From the NCBI RefSeq assembly GCF_900184265.1, contig NZ_FXXA01000002.1, forward strand, positions 3,331,983 to 3,395,982: 64,000 bases of DNA, written 5' to 3'. This DNA is from Eggerthella timonensis. Lineage in GTDB: Bacteria; Actinomycetota; Coriobacteriia; Coriobacteriales; Eggerthellaceae. A program made the position numbers and the translations under genes. A model generated the notes under the pieces. The model searched no databases, had not been told where the DNA came from, and worked only from the letters and a program-made list of their open reading frames with translations. Shown piece after piece: positions 25,387 to 34,785 of the stretch (positions are counted from its first letter, which is position 1; the number at the start of each line of letters is the position of its first letter).

Positions 25387-26866
25387 CGCGCATCAACTCC
25401 TCCACCGCCAGCTTCGCGCTCATCAGCACGATGGGCACGCCCGCGCCCGGGTGGACGCTGCTGCCGCAGAAGTACAGGCGATTGCAGTCGGCGGCCTTGT
25501 TGTGCGGCCGCCAGTAGTTGCTCTGAGCGAGCGTCGGCCGCAGGCCGAACGTCGCGCCGTCGTAGGCGTTGAAGCGCTCGGCGAAGTCGAGCGGCGTGTA
25601 GGCGCGCTCGAACACGATGTGGTCGCGCACGTCCTCGTACACCGTCTCGCGCTCCATGAGATCGAGCACCCGGTCGCGATAGCGCGCCACCTCCGCGTCC
25701 GTCCAGCGCGGCGACGCGGGCGACAGCGGCGGCACCGGCACGAGCACGTACAGCGTCGAGCAGCCCTCGGGCGCGAGCGAACGGTCGAGCGACGAGGGCG
25801 CGTAGCAGTAGAACGACGGGTCGTCGGGGAAGCGCGCGTCGTCGAAGATGTCGTCGATGTTGCGCTCGAAGTCTGAGGCGAACCTGATGGAGTGCACGGC
25901 ATCGGCGGGATAGCGCTTGTCCAGGCCGAGGTACAGGATGAAGCACGAGCAGGAGTACTCCATCTCCTCGATCCTCCGCGGCGTGTACTTGCCGCGCGCG
26001 TCGGCCTCGTCCACGAGCTGCGTGATGGCGTACGGGAAGTCGGCGTCGCACACGAGGTAGTCGGCGTAGTGCGTGGCGCCGCCCGCCTCCACGCCGCACG
26101 CGCATCCGTTCTCCACCACGATGCGCTCCACCGGCGTGGACGTGCGCAGGTCGCCGCCCTGTTCGAGGAACAGCCTCCCCATCGCCTGCGCCATCGTGTA
26201 CATGCCGCCCTTCATGAACCACACGCCGTACACGAGCTCGATCATGGGGATGATCATGTACAGCGACGGCCCCTCGAACGGCGAGATGCCGATGTAGAGC
26301 GTCTGGAACGCGAGCGCCTTGCGCAGCCGGTCGTCGCGCACGTGGCGCGCCACCGACGAGTACGCGTCGCCGAGCGTGTGCAGGCGCAGGCCGGCCACGA
26401 GGCTCTTCGGGTTGTAGAAGTCGGAGGGTTTGCGAAACGAACGCTGCAGGAAGTTGTCCTTCGCGATGAGGTAGCGTTTGTACAGCAGCGCGAGGTATTC
26501 GAAGTAGCCCTGCGCGTCCTTCTCGCCGATGGCCTCCACGGTTGCGGTGATGGACGAGAGATCGTTCGACAAGCGCATGCGGTCGTCGGGGCCGAAGGAG
26601 ATGTCCATGAGCGGCTCGACCTTCTCCATGGGGATGTAGTCGTCCGCATCGCGGCCGCACGCCTCGAACACCTCGCGGTACAGCTCGGGCATCATGACGA
26701 TGGTCGGCCCCACGTCGAAGGTGAACCCGTCCTCGCGGATCTGGTTCATCTTGCCGCCGACGAGCGGCTCCTTCTCGAAGAGCGTCACCTCGTATCCGGC
26801 ATGCTGCAACCGCACAGCCGCCGCCAAGCCGGCAACGCCGGCGCCGATCACGATAACCCGTTTCAT
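25370..26866 (-). CDS. crtI: Phytoene desaturase-type FAD oxidase
   Basis: 498 residues, the usual CrtI/CrtN length. An N-terminal FAD motif (VIVIGAGVAGLAAAVRLQHAG) is followed by EKEPLVGGKMNQ, FDVGPTIVMMPE and a C-terminal CrtI signature (LYFCGSSVHPGAGVPIVLMSAK). It desaturates phytoene or 4,4'-diapophytoene. GAAGGAGTTGC precedes the ATG. It is the first gene of the crtI-crtB-kinase unit and lies 117 bp after the Rrf2 gene on the same strand, so readthrough from that gene is possible. The palindrome CTAACTCGTTAG (26954-26965) lies in the gap. Confidence 0.88.
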   Translation of the reverse strand: MKRVIVIGAGVAGLAAAVRLQHAGYEVTLFEKEPLVGGKMNQIREDGFTFDVGPTIVMMPELYREVFEACGRDADDYIPMEKVEPLMDISFGPDDRMRLSNDLSSITATVEAIGEKDAQGYFEYLALLYKRYLIAKDNFLQRSFRKPSDFYNPKSLVAGLRLHTLGDAYSSVARHVRDDRLRKALAFQTLYIGISPFEGPSLYMIIPMIELVYGVWFMKGGMYTMAQAMGRLFLEQGGDLRTSTPVERIVVENGCACGVEAGGATHYADYLVCDADFPYAITQLVDEADARGKYTPRRIEEMEYSCSCFILYLGLDKRYPADAVHSIRFASDFERNIDDIFDDARFPDDPSFYCYAPSSLDRSLAPEGCSTLYVLVPVPPLSPASPRWTDAEVARYRDRVLDLMERETVYEDVRDHIVFERAYTPLDFAERFNAYDGATFGLRPTLAQSNYWRPHNKAADCNRLYFCGSSVHPGAGVPIVLMSAKLAVEELMRDDRVS

Positions 26867-26983
26867 GCAACTCCTTCGGTGGAACCTCGATACGCTGTCC
26901 GGTCATTGTATGGCGCGCGCATCGCTTCCCCGAAGGGGAGAAGTCATCGTGATCTAACTCGTTAGGGCCTCGTCACACCCGCG

Positions 26984-27418
26984 TTAGATTGCAGGGACGG
27001 GCAGGGGGCCGGGCTCGCCGGCCAGGTCGGCGAGCGTGACGCCGTCCACGTAGCGCTCGATAACGTCATCGAGGCCGGCCCAGAAGCGCACGGTGCTGCA
27101 CTCGCCCGCGCGCGGGCAGGCCATGCCCTCCTCCAGGTCGAGGCACGCGACGGGGGCCGTGGTCCCCTCGACGGCGCGCAGCACGTCGCCGGCCTTGATG
27201 GCGGCGGCCTCCCGGGCCAGCGCGTAGCCGCCGCCCTTGCCGCGCACGCTGCGCAGCAGGCCCGCCTGCACGAGCGGGCGGGCGAGCTGCTCGAGGTACT
27301 TGAGCGAGATGTCCTCGCGCTCCGACACCTCGCGCAAGGCGACCTTGCCCTCCGCGCCGGCGCGCGCCACGCATACCATGAGCCTGAGCGCGTAGCGCCC
27401 TTTTGTCGATACGAGCAT
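26984..27418 (-). CDS. Rrf2-family regulator, likely Fe-S-sensing controller of suf
   Basis: 144 residues, a typical Rrf2 length. The winged helix is clear (MLVSTKGRYALRLMV, SLKYLEQLARPLVQAGLLRSVRGKGGGY). Three cysteines in ACLDLEEGMACPRAGEC match the IscR/NsrR/SufR-type cluster-binding region, with spacing C-x8-C-x5-C. It probably binds an Fe-S cluster and senses Fe-S status. It is divergent from sufCBDSU across 527 bp, where two matching palindromes flank the suf promoter. AAAGGACGACGG precedes the ATG. Confidence 0.85.
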   Translation of the reverse strand: MLVSTKGRYALRLMVCVARAGAEGKVALREVSEREDISLKYLEQLARPLVQAGLLRSVRGKGGGYALAREAAAIKAGDVLRAVEGTTAPVACLDLEEGMACPRAGECSTVRFWAGLDDVIERYVDGVTLADLAGEPGPLPVPAI

Positions 27419-27456
27419 CCGTCGTCCTTTCCGTTTCCGTTTCGCGCGCGAGCGCC

Positions 27457-27519
27457 GCGCGTCTGCGCGTCGACCCCGCGCGTCTGCGCGTCGACCCCGC
27501 GCGTCTGCGCGGCAACCCC
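27457..27519. repeat. 21-bp tandem repeat, three copies
   Basis: Units at 27457-27477, 27478-27498 and 27499-27519 follow GCGCGTCTGCGCGTCGACCC-C. The first two are identical and the third has two changes. They lie upstream of the Rrf2 gene in DNA where no convincing gene is seen. Confidence 0.85.
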
Positions 27520-27536
27520 GCGTTCCTCCCTGCGGA

Positions 27537-27552
27537 TGTTTCACGTGAAACA
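27537..27552. other. parS centromere-like site
   Basis: TGTTTCACGTGAAACA is identical to the 16-bp parS consensus bound by ParB. It sits inside a perfect 22-bp palindrome (27534-27555) in non-coding DNA. parS sites cluster near the replication origin in most bacteria, so this window may lie in the origin-proximal region. No parA or parB gene is in the window. Confidence 0.85.
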
Positions 27553-27847
27553 TCCGTTCGTGCCGTGCCCGCCAGACGGTCAACCTTCTCGCAACCGGCC
27601 ATCCACGGGCGGCGGGCCCGAGGAGGGGGGCAGCCGCCGAAGCGGTAGGGTTGCCCTGTTTCTTTGGCGCGACGAAAGCCGTGGGGCCAGCGCGTCCCGC
27701 TTCGCGCCGATCGCGCACCGCGCCTGTCGCGCCCGTCGCGAATCGGCGCAGAACGCGCGCATCAGCTCGCAAACGCATTCCCGCGCCATAGAGACGGGAA
27801 CCGCAAGCCACGCTTCGCGCCAAGAAGGCGGCTTCGACCGCTTTCCG

Positions 27848-27874
27848 TAAATTCTAGCAAACAAGTAGGATTAA
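27848..27874. promoter_or_regulatory. Putative Rrf2 operator 1
   Basis: A 27-bp imperfect palindrome: TAAATTCTA, a 9-bp GCAAACAAG centre, then TAGGATTAA. It ends 3 bp upstream of the -35 box of the suf promoter. The same layout recurs at 27904. Confidence 0.65.
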
Positions 27875-27877
27875 GTC

Positions 27878-27905
27878 TTGACAATTTCCCGCTTGCCCTT
27901 ATCTT
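27878..27905 (+). promoter_or_regulatory. suf operon promoter
   Basis: A consensus -35 TTGACA (27878-27883) and a TATCTT -10 (27900-27905) are 16 bp apart, in unusually A+T-rich DNA about 40 bp upstream of sufC. Both flanks carry the putative Rrf2 operators. Confidence 0.7.
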
Positions 27906-27930
27906 AATCCTAGCAAACTTATATGATTAA
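27904..27930. promoter_or_regulatory. Putative Rrf2 operator 2
   Basis: TTAATCCTA, GCAAACTTA, TATGATTAA: the half-sites match at 8 of 9 bases as inverted copies, and the centre shares GCAAAC with operator 1. It abuts the -10 box and covers the likely transcription start. Centre-to-centre distance to operator 1 is 56 bp. Confidence 0.65.
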
Positions 27931-27945
27931 AGAAAGGCACGGCAC

Positions 27946-28713
27946 ATGACGACCACGACGCGCGATACGCTCCTCTCCGTCCGCGGGCTTTCCGCCTCGG
28001 CCGACGAAACCCCCATCCTGCACGGCATCGACCTCGACGTGGGCGCAGGCGAGACCCATGTCATCATGGGCCCGAACGGCGCGGGCAAGTCCACGCTCGG
28101 CCACGTCGTCATGGGCGACAACGCCTACACGGTGGACGGCGGCACGGTCGAGTTCGATGGTCAGGACATCACCGACCTCTCCCCCGACAAGCGCTCGCGC
28201 GCGGGGCTGTTCCTCAGCTTCCAGGCTCCCGTCGAGATCCCCGGCGTGCCGCTGTCCAGCTTCCTGCGCGCCACGATGGCGGGCCGCGAGGGCGCCGGCG
28301 ACCTCAAGGGCAAGCAGTTCCGCAAGCACGTGCGCGCGCTGGCCGACGAGCTGGACATGGACCCGGCCTACCTCGACCGCGAGCTGGGCGTGGGCTTCTC
28401 GGGCGGCGAGAAGAAGAAGCTCGAGATGCTGCAGCTGCTGCTGCTCGCTCCCAAGCTGGCCATCCTCGACGAGACGGACTCGGGCCTCGACGTGGACGCG
28501 CTCGGCGTGGTGTCCCGCGGCATCGACGCGTACCGCCGCTCGACCGGCGGCGCGCTCGTGGTGATCACCCACAACACGCGCATCCTCGAGCACCTCGACG
28601 TCGACCGCGTCCATGTCATGGTGCGCGGCCGCATGGTGGCCGAGGGCGACGCGTCCCTCATCGACGCCATCGACGAGCAGGGCTTCGAGCAATTCGAGCA
28701 GATCGAGCGCTAG
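27946..28713 (+). CDS. sufC: Fe-S assembly ATPase SufC
   Basis: 255 residues, the full family length. Walker A is MGPNGAGKSTL; the SufC-type Q-loop region is LFLSFQAPVEIPGV; the signature is GFSGGEKKKLEMLQ; Walker B is LAILDETDSGLD. It powers the SufBCD scaffold, which assembles Fe-S clusters in the cytoplasm. It is the first gene of the operon, with AAAGAAAGG upstream and the regulated promoter at 27878. sufB follows after 9 bases. Confidence 0.95.
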   Translation: MTTTTRDTLLSVRGLSASADETPILHGIDLDVGAGETHVIMGPNGAGKSTLGHVVMGDNAYTVDGGTVEFDGQDITDLSPDKRSRAGLFLSFQAPVEIPGVPLSSFLRATMAGREGAGDLKGKQFRKHVRALADELDMDPAYLDRELGVGFSGGEKKKLEMLQLLLLAPKLAILDETDSGLDVDALGVVSRGIDAYRRSTGGALVVITHNTRILEHLDVDRVHVMVRGRMVAEGDASLIDAIDEQGFEQFEQIER

Positions 28714-28722
28714 GAGGCCCGC

Positions 28723-30137
<1,415 letters not shown>

Positions 30138-30138
<1 letters not shown>

Positions 30139-31397
30139 TGGGAACCCTCACGATAGAACACGCGAACGCGATGCCCGCCCCCACGTGGCACCGCCTGAAG
30201 ATGAACGACGCGGACATCGAGCTGCCCGCCGATCTGAGCGCCGCCCAGCAGGTGGAAGTGCTATGCGAGGAAAGGCTGCGGGGAGACGCTGGGGCGTTCG
30301 ACGCCGCCCTGGCCGCGCTTTCCCCCGCCGAGCCTGCGAGCGTCCCGACGTCTGCTGCGCACCAGGTTGACGACCAGGCAGCTTCCCCTGCAGCCACGGA
30401 GGATGGGGCAACAGCCATAGAGGACGGGGCTCTCTCCCTCTACCAGCAGCAGGCCCTCGAGAACCGCTACCTCTCCCCCGGCGACGTGTTCGCCACGGGC
30501 ATGGGAGACGAAGCGCGCGAGTACCTCGAGTTCGTGGCGGGCGAGCCCATCGTGTTCGCCACGCGCCCTGGCGAGCGCACATGCGCCGCGGTGCGCGTCG
30601 AGGGCGTGGACGGCGCGGCCAACGCGGCCGCCGTCGACGTCGTGGCCGCCGCGGGATCGTCGCTGTCCCTCGCCATCGCGCTCGATTCGCCCGATCCGGG
30701 CGCGGGCGTGGTGGGCACGCGGCTGCGCGTGTTCGCCGGCCTTGACGCGCGCGTGGACATCACCTGCACGCAGACGCTCGACGACAGTTGGATCGTCCTC
30801 GACGACGCGGGCATCGTGCTCGACGAGCGCGCTCGCGTGCAGGTGAGCCATACCGTGCTGGGCGCGGGCCGCTCCTTCACGGGGCTCGACGCCGACGTGC
30901 GCGGCGACGACGCGCGCCTCGACATCCGCACGCGCTATCTGGGGCACGGCGCCCAGCAACGCGACTTCAACTACGTCGCCCACCAGCGCGGACGCCGCAC
31001 CGTGTGCAACCTCGACGCCAGCGGCGTGCTGGGCGGCCAGTCGGAGAAGACGCTGCGCGGCACCATCGAGCTCGTGCACGGCTGCAAGGGCTCCGTCGGC
31101 TCCGAACAGGAGACGGTGCTCTTGGCCGACGAGCGCGCCGTGAACCGCAGCGTGCCCGTCATCCTCTGCGACGAGGACGACGTAGCGGGCAACCACGGCG
31201 CCACCATCGGCCACGTTCGTCCCGAGCAGCTGCTCTACCTGGCCAGCCGCGGCATCTCCCCCGACGACGCCGAGCGCCTGTTCGTCACCGCCGCGTACCA
31301 GGAAGCGGCCGTCAACGCCCCCGACGAGCGCACCTGCGCCGCCGTCGCCCGCCTCGCCGCAGCCCGCGGCGTAGAGATCGAGGAGGCGTCTCGATGA
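30138..31397 (+). CDS. sufD: Fe-S assembly protein SufD
   Basis: 419 residues, a paralogue of SufB. The C-terminal core has EKTLRGTIELVHGCKG, NHGATIGHVRPEQLLYLASRGISPDDAERLF. The N-terminal part is less conserved and contains an Ala/Thr-rich linker. It partners SufB and SufC. It starts within the sufB stop codon and its own stop overlaps the sufS start (ATGA). A GAGGAGGCG near its end serves sufS. Confidence 0.93.
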
Positions 31398-32638
31398 GCA
31401 CCCGCGCAACCGGCCCCGCCGACATCGCCGAGAACCCCTACCAGCAGGATTTCCCCCTGCTGGCGGCCAACCCCGACCTCGCCTTCCTCGACAGCGCGGC
31501 AACCGCCCAGCGCCCTGCCGTCGCCCTCGACGCGCAGCGCGACTTCTACGAGACCATGAACGCGAACGCGCTGCGCGGCCTGTACCGCCTGTCGGTGGAG
31601 GCCACCGAAGCCATCGATGAAGCGCGCGCCCATATCGCGCGCTTCATCGGCGCTGCCGATGCGCGCGAGATCGTGTTCACCCGCAACGCGAGCGAGGCGC
31701 TCAACCTCGTGGCGCACGCGTTCGCCCCCACCGTGCTCGAGCCGGGCGACGAGGTGTGCATCACCATCATGGAGCACCACTCGAACCTCATCCCCTGGCA
31801 GCAGGCGTGCCGCGCCGCGGGCGCGCGCCTCGTGTACCTGTTCCCCGACGAGAACGGCGTGATCTCGGAGGCGGAGCTCGACGCGAAGATCGGCCCGCGC
31901 ACGAAGATCGTCGCCGCCGCCCAGGTGTCGAACGTCCTCGGCATCGAGAACCCCGTCACCGCCATGGCCGAACGCGTGCACGCGCACGGCGGCTACCTCG
32001 TGGTGGACGGTGCGCAATCGGTGCCGCACATGCCGGTCGACGTGCAGGAGCTCGGCTGCGATTTCTTCGCGTTCTCGGCGCACAAGGCGCTCGGTCCCTT
32101 CGGCGTGGGCGTGCTGTGGGGCTCGTTCGCGCTGCTCGAGGCCATGCCGCCCTTCCTCACGGGCGGCGAGATGATCTCGTCGGTCACGCAGGACGAGGCC
32201 GTATGGGCGCCGGTGCCCGAGAAGTTCGAGGCCGGCACGCAGGACGCCGCCGGCATCGTGGGCACCGCCGCTGCGCTCGGCTACCTCGAGGGCATCGGCT
32301 GGGACGCGCTGCAGGCGCGCGAGCAGGCGCTCGTGCGCACGGCCATGGAGCGCATGACGGCGCTGCCCTACCTCGAGATCATCGGCCACCCGGACCCGGA
32401 GCAGCACCACGGCGCCATCAGCTTCAACGTGCGCGGCATCCACCCGCACGACGTGGCGAGCATCCTCGACGAGCGCAACGTGGCCATCCGCGCCGGACAT
32501 CACTGCGCCCAGCCCTTGCTCGCGTGGCTCGGGGTGGAATCGTGCTGCCGCGCCTCGCTTGCGTTCTACAACGACGAGGGCGACATCGATGCGCTCATCG
32601 CCGGCTTGGACACCGTTTGGAGGACCTTCAATGGCTAG
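31394..32638 (+). CDS. sufS: Cysteine desulfurase SufS
   Basis: 414 residues, group II desulfurase. Visible motifs: FLDSAATAQRP, MEHHSNLIPWQ, the PLP lysine in FSAHKALGPFGVG and the active Cys in AGHHCAQPLL. It removes sulfur from cysteine for cluster assembly and passes it to SufU. It overlaps sufD by 4 bases and sufU by 8 bases, so all five suf genes are translationally linked. Confidence 0.94.
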   Translation: MSTRATGPADIAENPYQQDFPLLAANPDLAFLDSAATAQRPAVALDAQRDFYETMNANALRGLYRLSVEATEAIDEARAHIARFIGAADAREIVFTRNASEALNLVAHAFAPTVLEPGDEVCITIMEHHSNLIPWQQACRAAGARLVYLFPDENGVISEAELDAKIGPRTKIVAAAQVSNVLGIENPVTAMAERVHAHGGYLVVDGAQSVPHMPVDVQELGCDFFAFSAHKALGPFGVGVLWGSFALLEAMPPFLTGGEMISSVTQDEAVWAPVPEKFEAGTQDAAGIVGTAAALGYLEGIGWDALQAREQALVRTAMERMTALPYLEIIGHPDPEQHHGAISFNVRGIHPHDVASILDERNVAIRAGHHCAQPLLAWLGVESCCRASLAFYNDEGDIDALIAGLDTVWRTFNG

Positions 32639-33065
32639 CATCTACACTGCGGCGCTCATGGAGCACAACGCGCATCCCGACTACAAGTACGAGATGGACG
32701 AGCCCACGTGCACCCACGACGGCGTGAACCCCAGCTGCGGCGACGAGCTGACGCTGGCGCTGCGCCTGAGGGGCGACGTGATCGAGGAGGCCGCTTTCAC
32801 CGGCCACGGCTGCGCCGTGAGCCAGGCCGCCGCCGACATGATGGCCGACCTCGTCACCGGCGAGACGGTCGACGAAGCGCGGCGCCTGACCGGCCTCTAC
32901 CTCGACATGATCAAGGGCCGCCCGCTCACCGACGAGGAGCGTGCCGACCTCGACGAGGCCGCCGAGCTGGCGACCATCTCCCGCATGCCCGCCCGCGTCA
33001 AGTGCGCCGAGCTGGCCTGGAGGACGCTGGAGAAGCTGCTCGACCAGCAGCTGGACAAGGCGTAG
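32631..33065 (+). CDS. sufU: Sulfur-transfer protein SufU
   Basis: 144 residues, IscU/SufU fold. Zinc-ligand and sulfur-accepting cysteines appear in NPSCGDEL, GHGCAVSQAAADMM and RVKCAELAW, with the SufU-type insertion between the second and third. It accepts sulfur from SufS. It starts inside the end of sufS, with TTTGGAGGACCTTCA upstream, and is the last gene of the operon. Confidence 0.93.
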   Translation: MASIYTAALMEHNAHPDYKYEMDEPTCTHDGVNPSCGDELTLALRLRGDVIEEAAFTGHGCAVSQAAADMMADLVTGETVDEARRLTGLYLDMIKGRPLTDEERADLDEAAELATISRMPARVKCAELAWRTLEKLLDQQLDKA

Positions 33066-33105
33066 GGCGAGCGTCGCGACATACGAGGCCGTTCAGATGA
33101 CACCG

Positions 33106-33265
33106 TGCAATTCTGGCAAGTTCGCGCCGTCTTGGCTATCCTCGAACGAATATCATACGCCTTCGCAAAACCGTGATCAGGCATAATGTAAAAGCCAGGG
33201 ATGCCCGCTCTTGTTCAGGTACCCTGAAAAGCTCGCATTTCGGCTCGAACTTGCCAAAACTTGCA
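33106..33265. repeat. Palindromic intergenic element, type C
   Basis: Near-identical inverted repeats (33106-33124 TGCAATTCTGGCAAGTTCG; 33246-33265 its complement with a few changes) bound an A+T-richer interior with a small TTCAGGTACCCTGAA hairpin. The architecture matches the A and B elements in size but the sequence differs, and no CCCCAGGT core is seen. It lies after sufU. Confidence 0.6.
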
Positions 33266-33299
33266 GATCCGCATCGACTTTCCTCTAGGGTTGCCAGCT

Positions 33300-33331
33300 G
33301 CGGGGGCGCCTCGCGCGCGAAGCGCCCCCGC
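33300..33331. terminator. Terminator between suf operon and ABC permease
   Basis: A perfect 10-bp G+C-rich stem (33300-33309 with 33322-33331) with a 12-nt loop lies between convergent genes, followed by CTTCTCC on the + strand. Confidence 0.65.
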
Positions 33332-33338
33332 TTCTCCG

Positions 33339-34604
33339 TTACACCACCTGGTGCCTCCTGAAAGCCCTCGCGGCCAGGGGCACGCACACGACCAGCACGA
33401 GCGCGTAGACGCCCACGAGCAAGCCCACGAGGTCCACCACGAACGGGCCCGCCTGGTACGACACGAGCGAGTTGAACAGCACCTGATCGACCAGGGCGTT
33501 GAGAGGGAACAGGTACAGCGCGTGCAACAGCATGGCGTTGCCGCCGGAAGGGACCATGCCCGTCAGGAAGATGAGCGCCGCGCAGGTGACGAAGATGGCC
33601 AGCTGCGAGCGCAGCTTCGACGACAGCAACAGCGTGAGCGCCGCGAAGCCGAGGGTGATGAGGTAGGCGATCCCCACCGCGACCCACGTCGCTTCGGCCA
33701 TCGTGAGGTCGTAGGGTATGCCGAGCGACAGCACCTGCACCGGCAGGTCCCCGCCCTCAGCGCCGAAGAATGCGAGCGCCGCGCCCATGATGATCAGCGC
33801 CGCCAGCGCGAAGTAGGCCGTGGCGAAGACGAACGCCGCGATGATCTTCGCTGCGACGAGCTTCGAACGCCCGTAACGCGCGGCCAGAAGCACGGCATCG
33901 GTGCGATCCTGGTACTCCCCCGCGAACACGGGCGTGAGCGCCACGCAGACGGCCACCATCGCGAAGGCGAAGAACCCGATGCACGCCAGCACGTCGCCCC
34001 AACCGCCCGCGTACCCGTATGCGAGCGGCTCGCCCACTGCCGCCTGCTTCTCCGTCCAGTACGCGCGCTCGGCGTCGGAGTACGTCCAGGTGCCGCCCAT
34101 GCCGTCATCGAGCGTGCGCTGCAGCTTGTCGGCGATCGCTCCGTAGAACCCGTCGGCAGCGCCGTCGTCGAGCTGGGCCGCCACCTGGTACGGCTCGAGC
34201 GCGCCCGCCTTCCACGGCGAGAACAGGTAGGTATAGTAGGTGTCGTAGATCGCGCGGAACTCGTCCTCGTCGTACGCCTGCTTCATGAGCGCGTACGCCG
34301 CCTCGTCGCTGAGCCCGCTCACGTCGGCAGGGTCCACCTTCGAGAACGCGAGTTCCTTGTACGCGGCCACCTCGTCCTGCACGCGCTCGACGCTCAGCAC
34401 GCCTTCGTGCGAGGCGGCCTTCTCCTTCTGGTACGCGATGGCGGCGGTGCCGTTCAGCACCTCTCCCGTGTCGGACGCCGTCTTCGTCTGCACGATGTTG
34501 AGCGTCATGATCCCGCACAGCATCACGAGGATGCCCGCGCAGGCGATGAACGACGTACGGCGTACGAGCAACTTCTTGAGCTCGAATCTCACCAGATCAA
34601 ACAT
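33339..34604 (-). CDS. ABC-2-type transporter permease
   Basis: 421 residues. One N-terminal membrane segment (FIACAGILVMLCGIMTL) is followed by a large extracytoplasmic domain of about 140 residues, then five or so membrane segments from residue 205 onward. This is the usual ABC-2 permease layout. GGAGAAGGAATATACC precedes the ATG. The partner ATPase gene lies upstream at 34772. The cargo is unknown; such systems export peptides or drugs or mediate self-protection. Confidence 0.85.
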   Translation of the reverse strand: MFDLVRFELKKLLVRRTSFIACAGILVMLCGIMTLNIVQTKTASDTGEVLNGTAAIAYQKEKAASHEGVLSVERVQDEVAAYKELAFSKVDPADVSGLSDEAAYALMKQAYDEDEFRAIYDTYYTYLFSPWKAGALEPYQVAAQLDDGAADGFYGAIADKLQRTLDDGMGGTWTYSDAERAYWTEKQAAVGEPLAYGYAGGWGDVLACIGFFAFAMVAVCVALTPVFAGEYQDRTDAVLLAARYGRSKLVAAKIIAAFVFATAYFALAALIIMGAALAFFGAEGGDLPVQVLSLGIPYDLTMAEATWVAVGIAYLITLGFAALTLLLSSKLRSQLAIFVTCAALIFLTGMVPSGGNAMLLHALYLFPLNALVDQVLFNSLVSYQAGPFVVDLVGLLVGVYALVLVVCVPLAARAFRRHQVV

Positions 34605-34759
34605 GGTATATTCCTTCTCCCACCAGTTGAATAAAAGTCAGCGAGAAGCGTCGAGGTGCCCGAGATCGCTTCGTTTCGCGGCCGAGCATGCTTCCGCACG
34701 TGAGGGCAAGCGAAAAAGAGGCGAGGTCGGGCGCATCGACGCTTCGCAGCGTCGGCATG

Positions 34760-34785
34760 TTCCGCTGTCAGTCAGGACAGCGGAA
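34760..34785 (-). terminator. Hairpin at the ABC ATPase stop codon
   Basis: A perfect 10-bp stem (34760-34769 with 34776-34785) overlaps the ATPase stop codon. A second hairpin (34737-34754, 7-bp stem, TCGC loop) lies just downstream. Neither has a T run on the minus strand, so they may attenuate expression or protect the message rather than fully terminate before the permease. Confidence 0.4.

Noticed and set aside
27403-27648. 81-aa + strand frame covering the tandem repeats and parS
   Set aside because: The composition comes from the 21-bp repeat, there is no ribosome binding site, and it overlaps the Rrf2 start.
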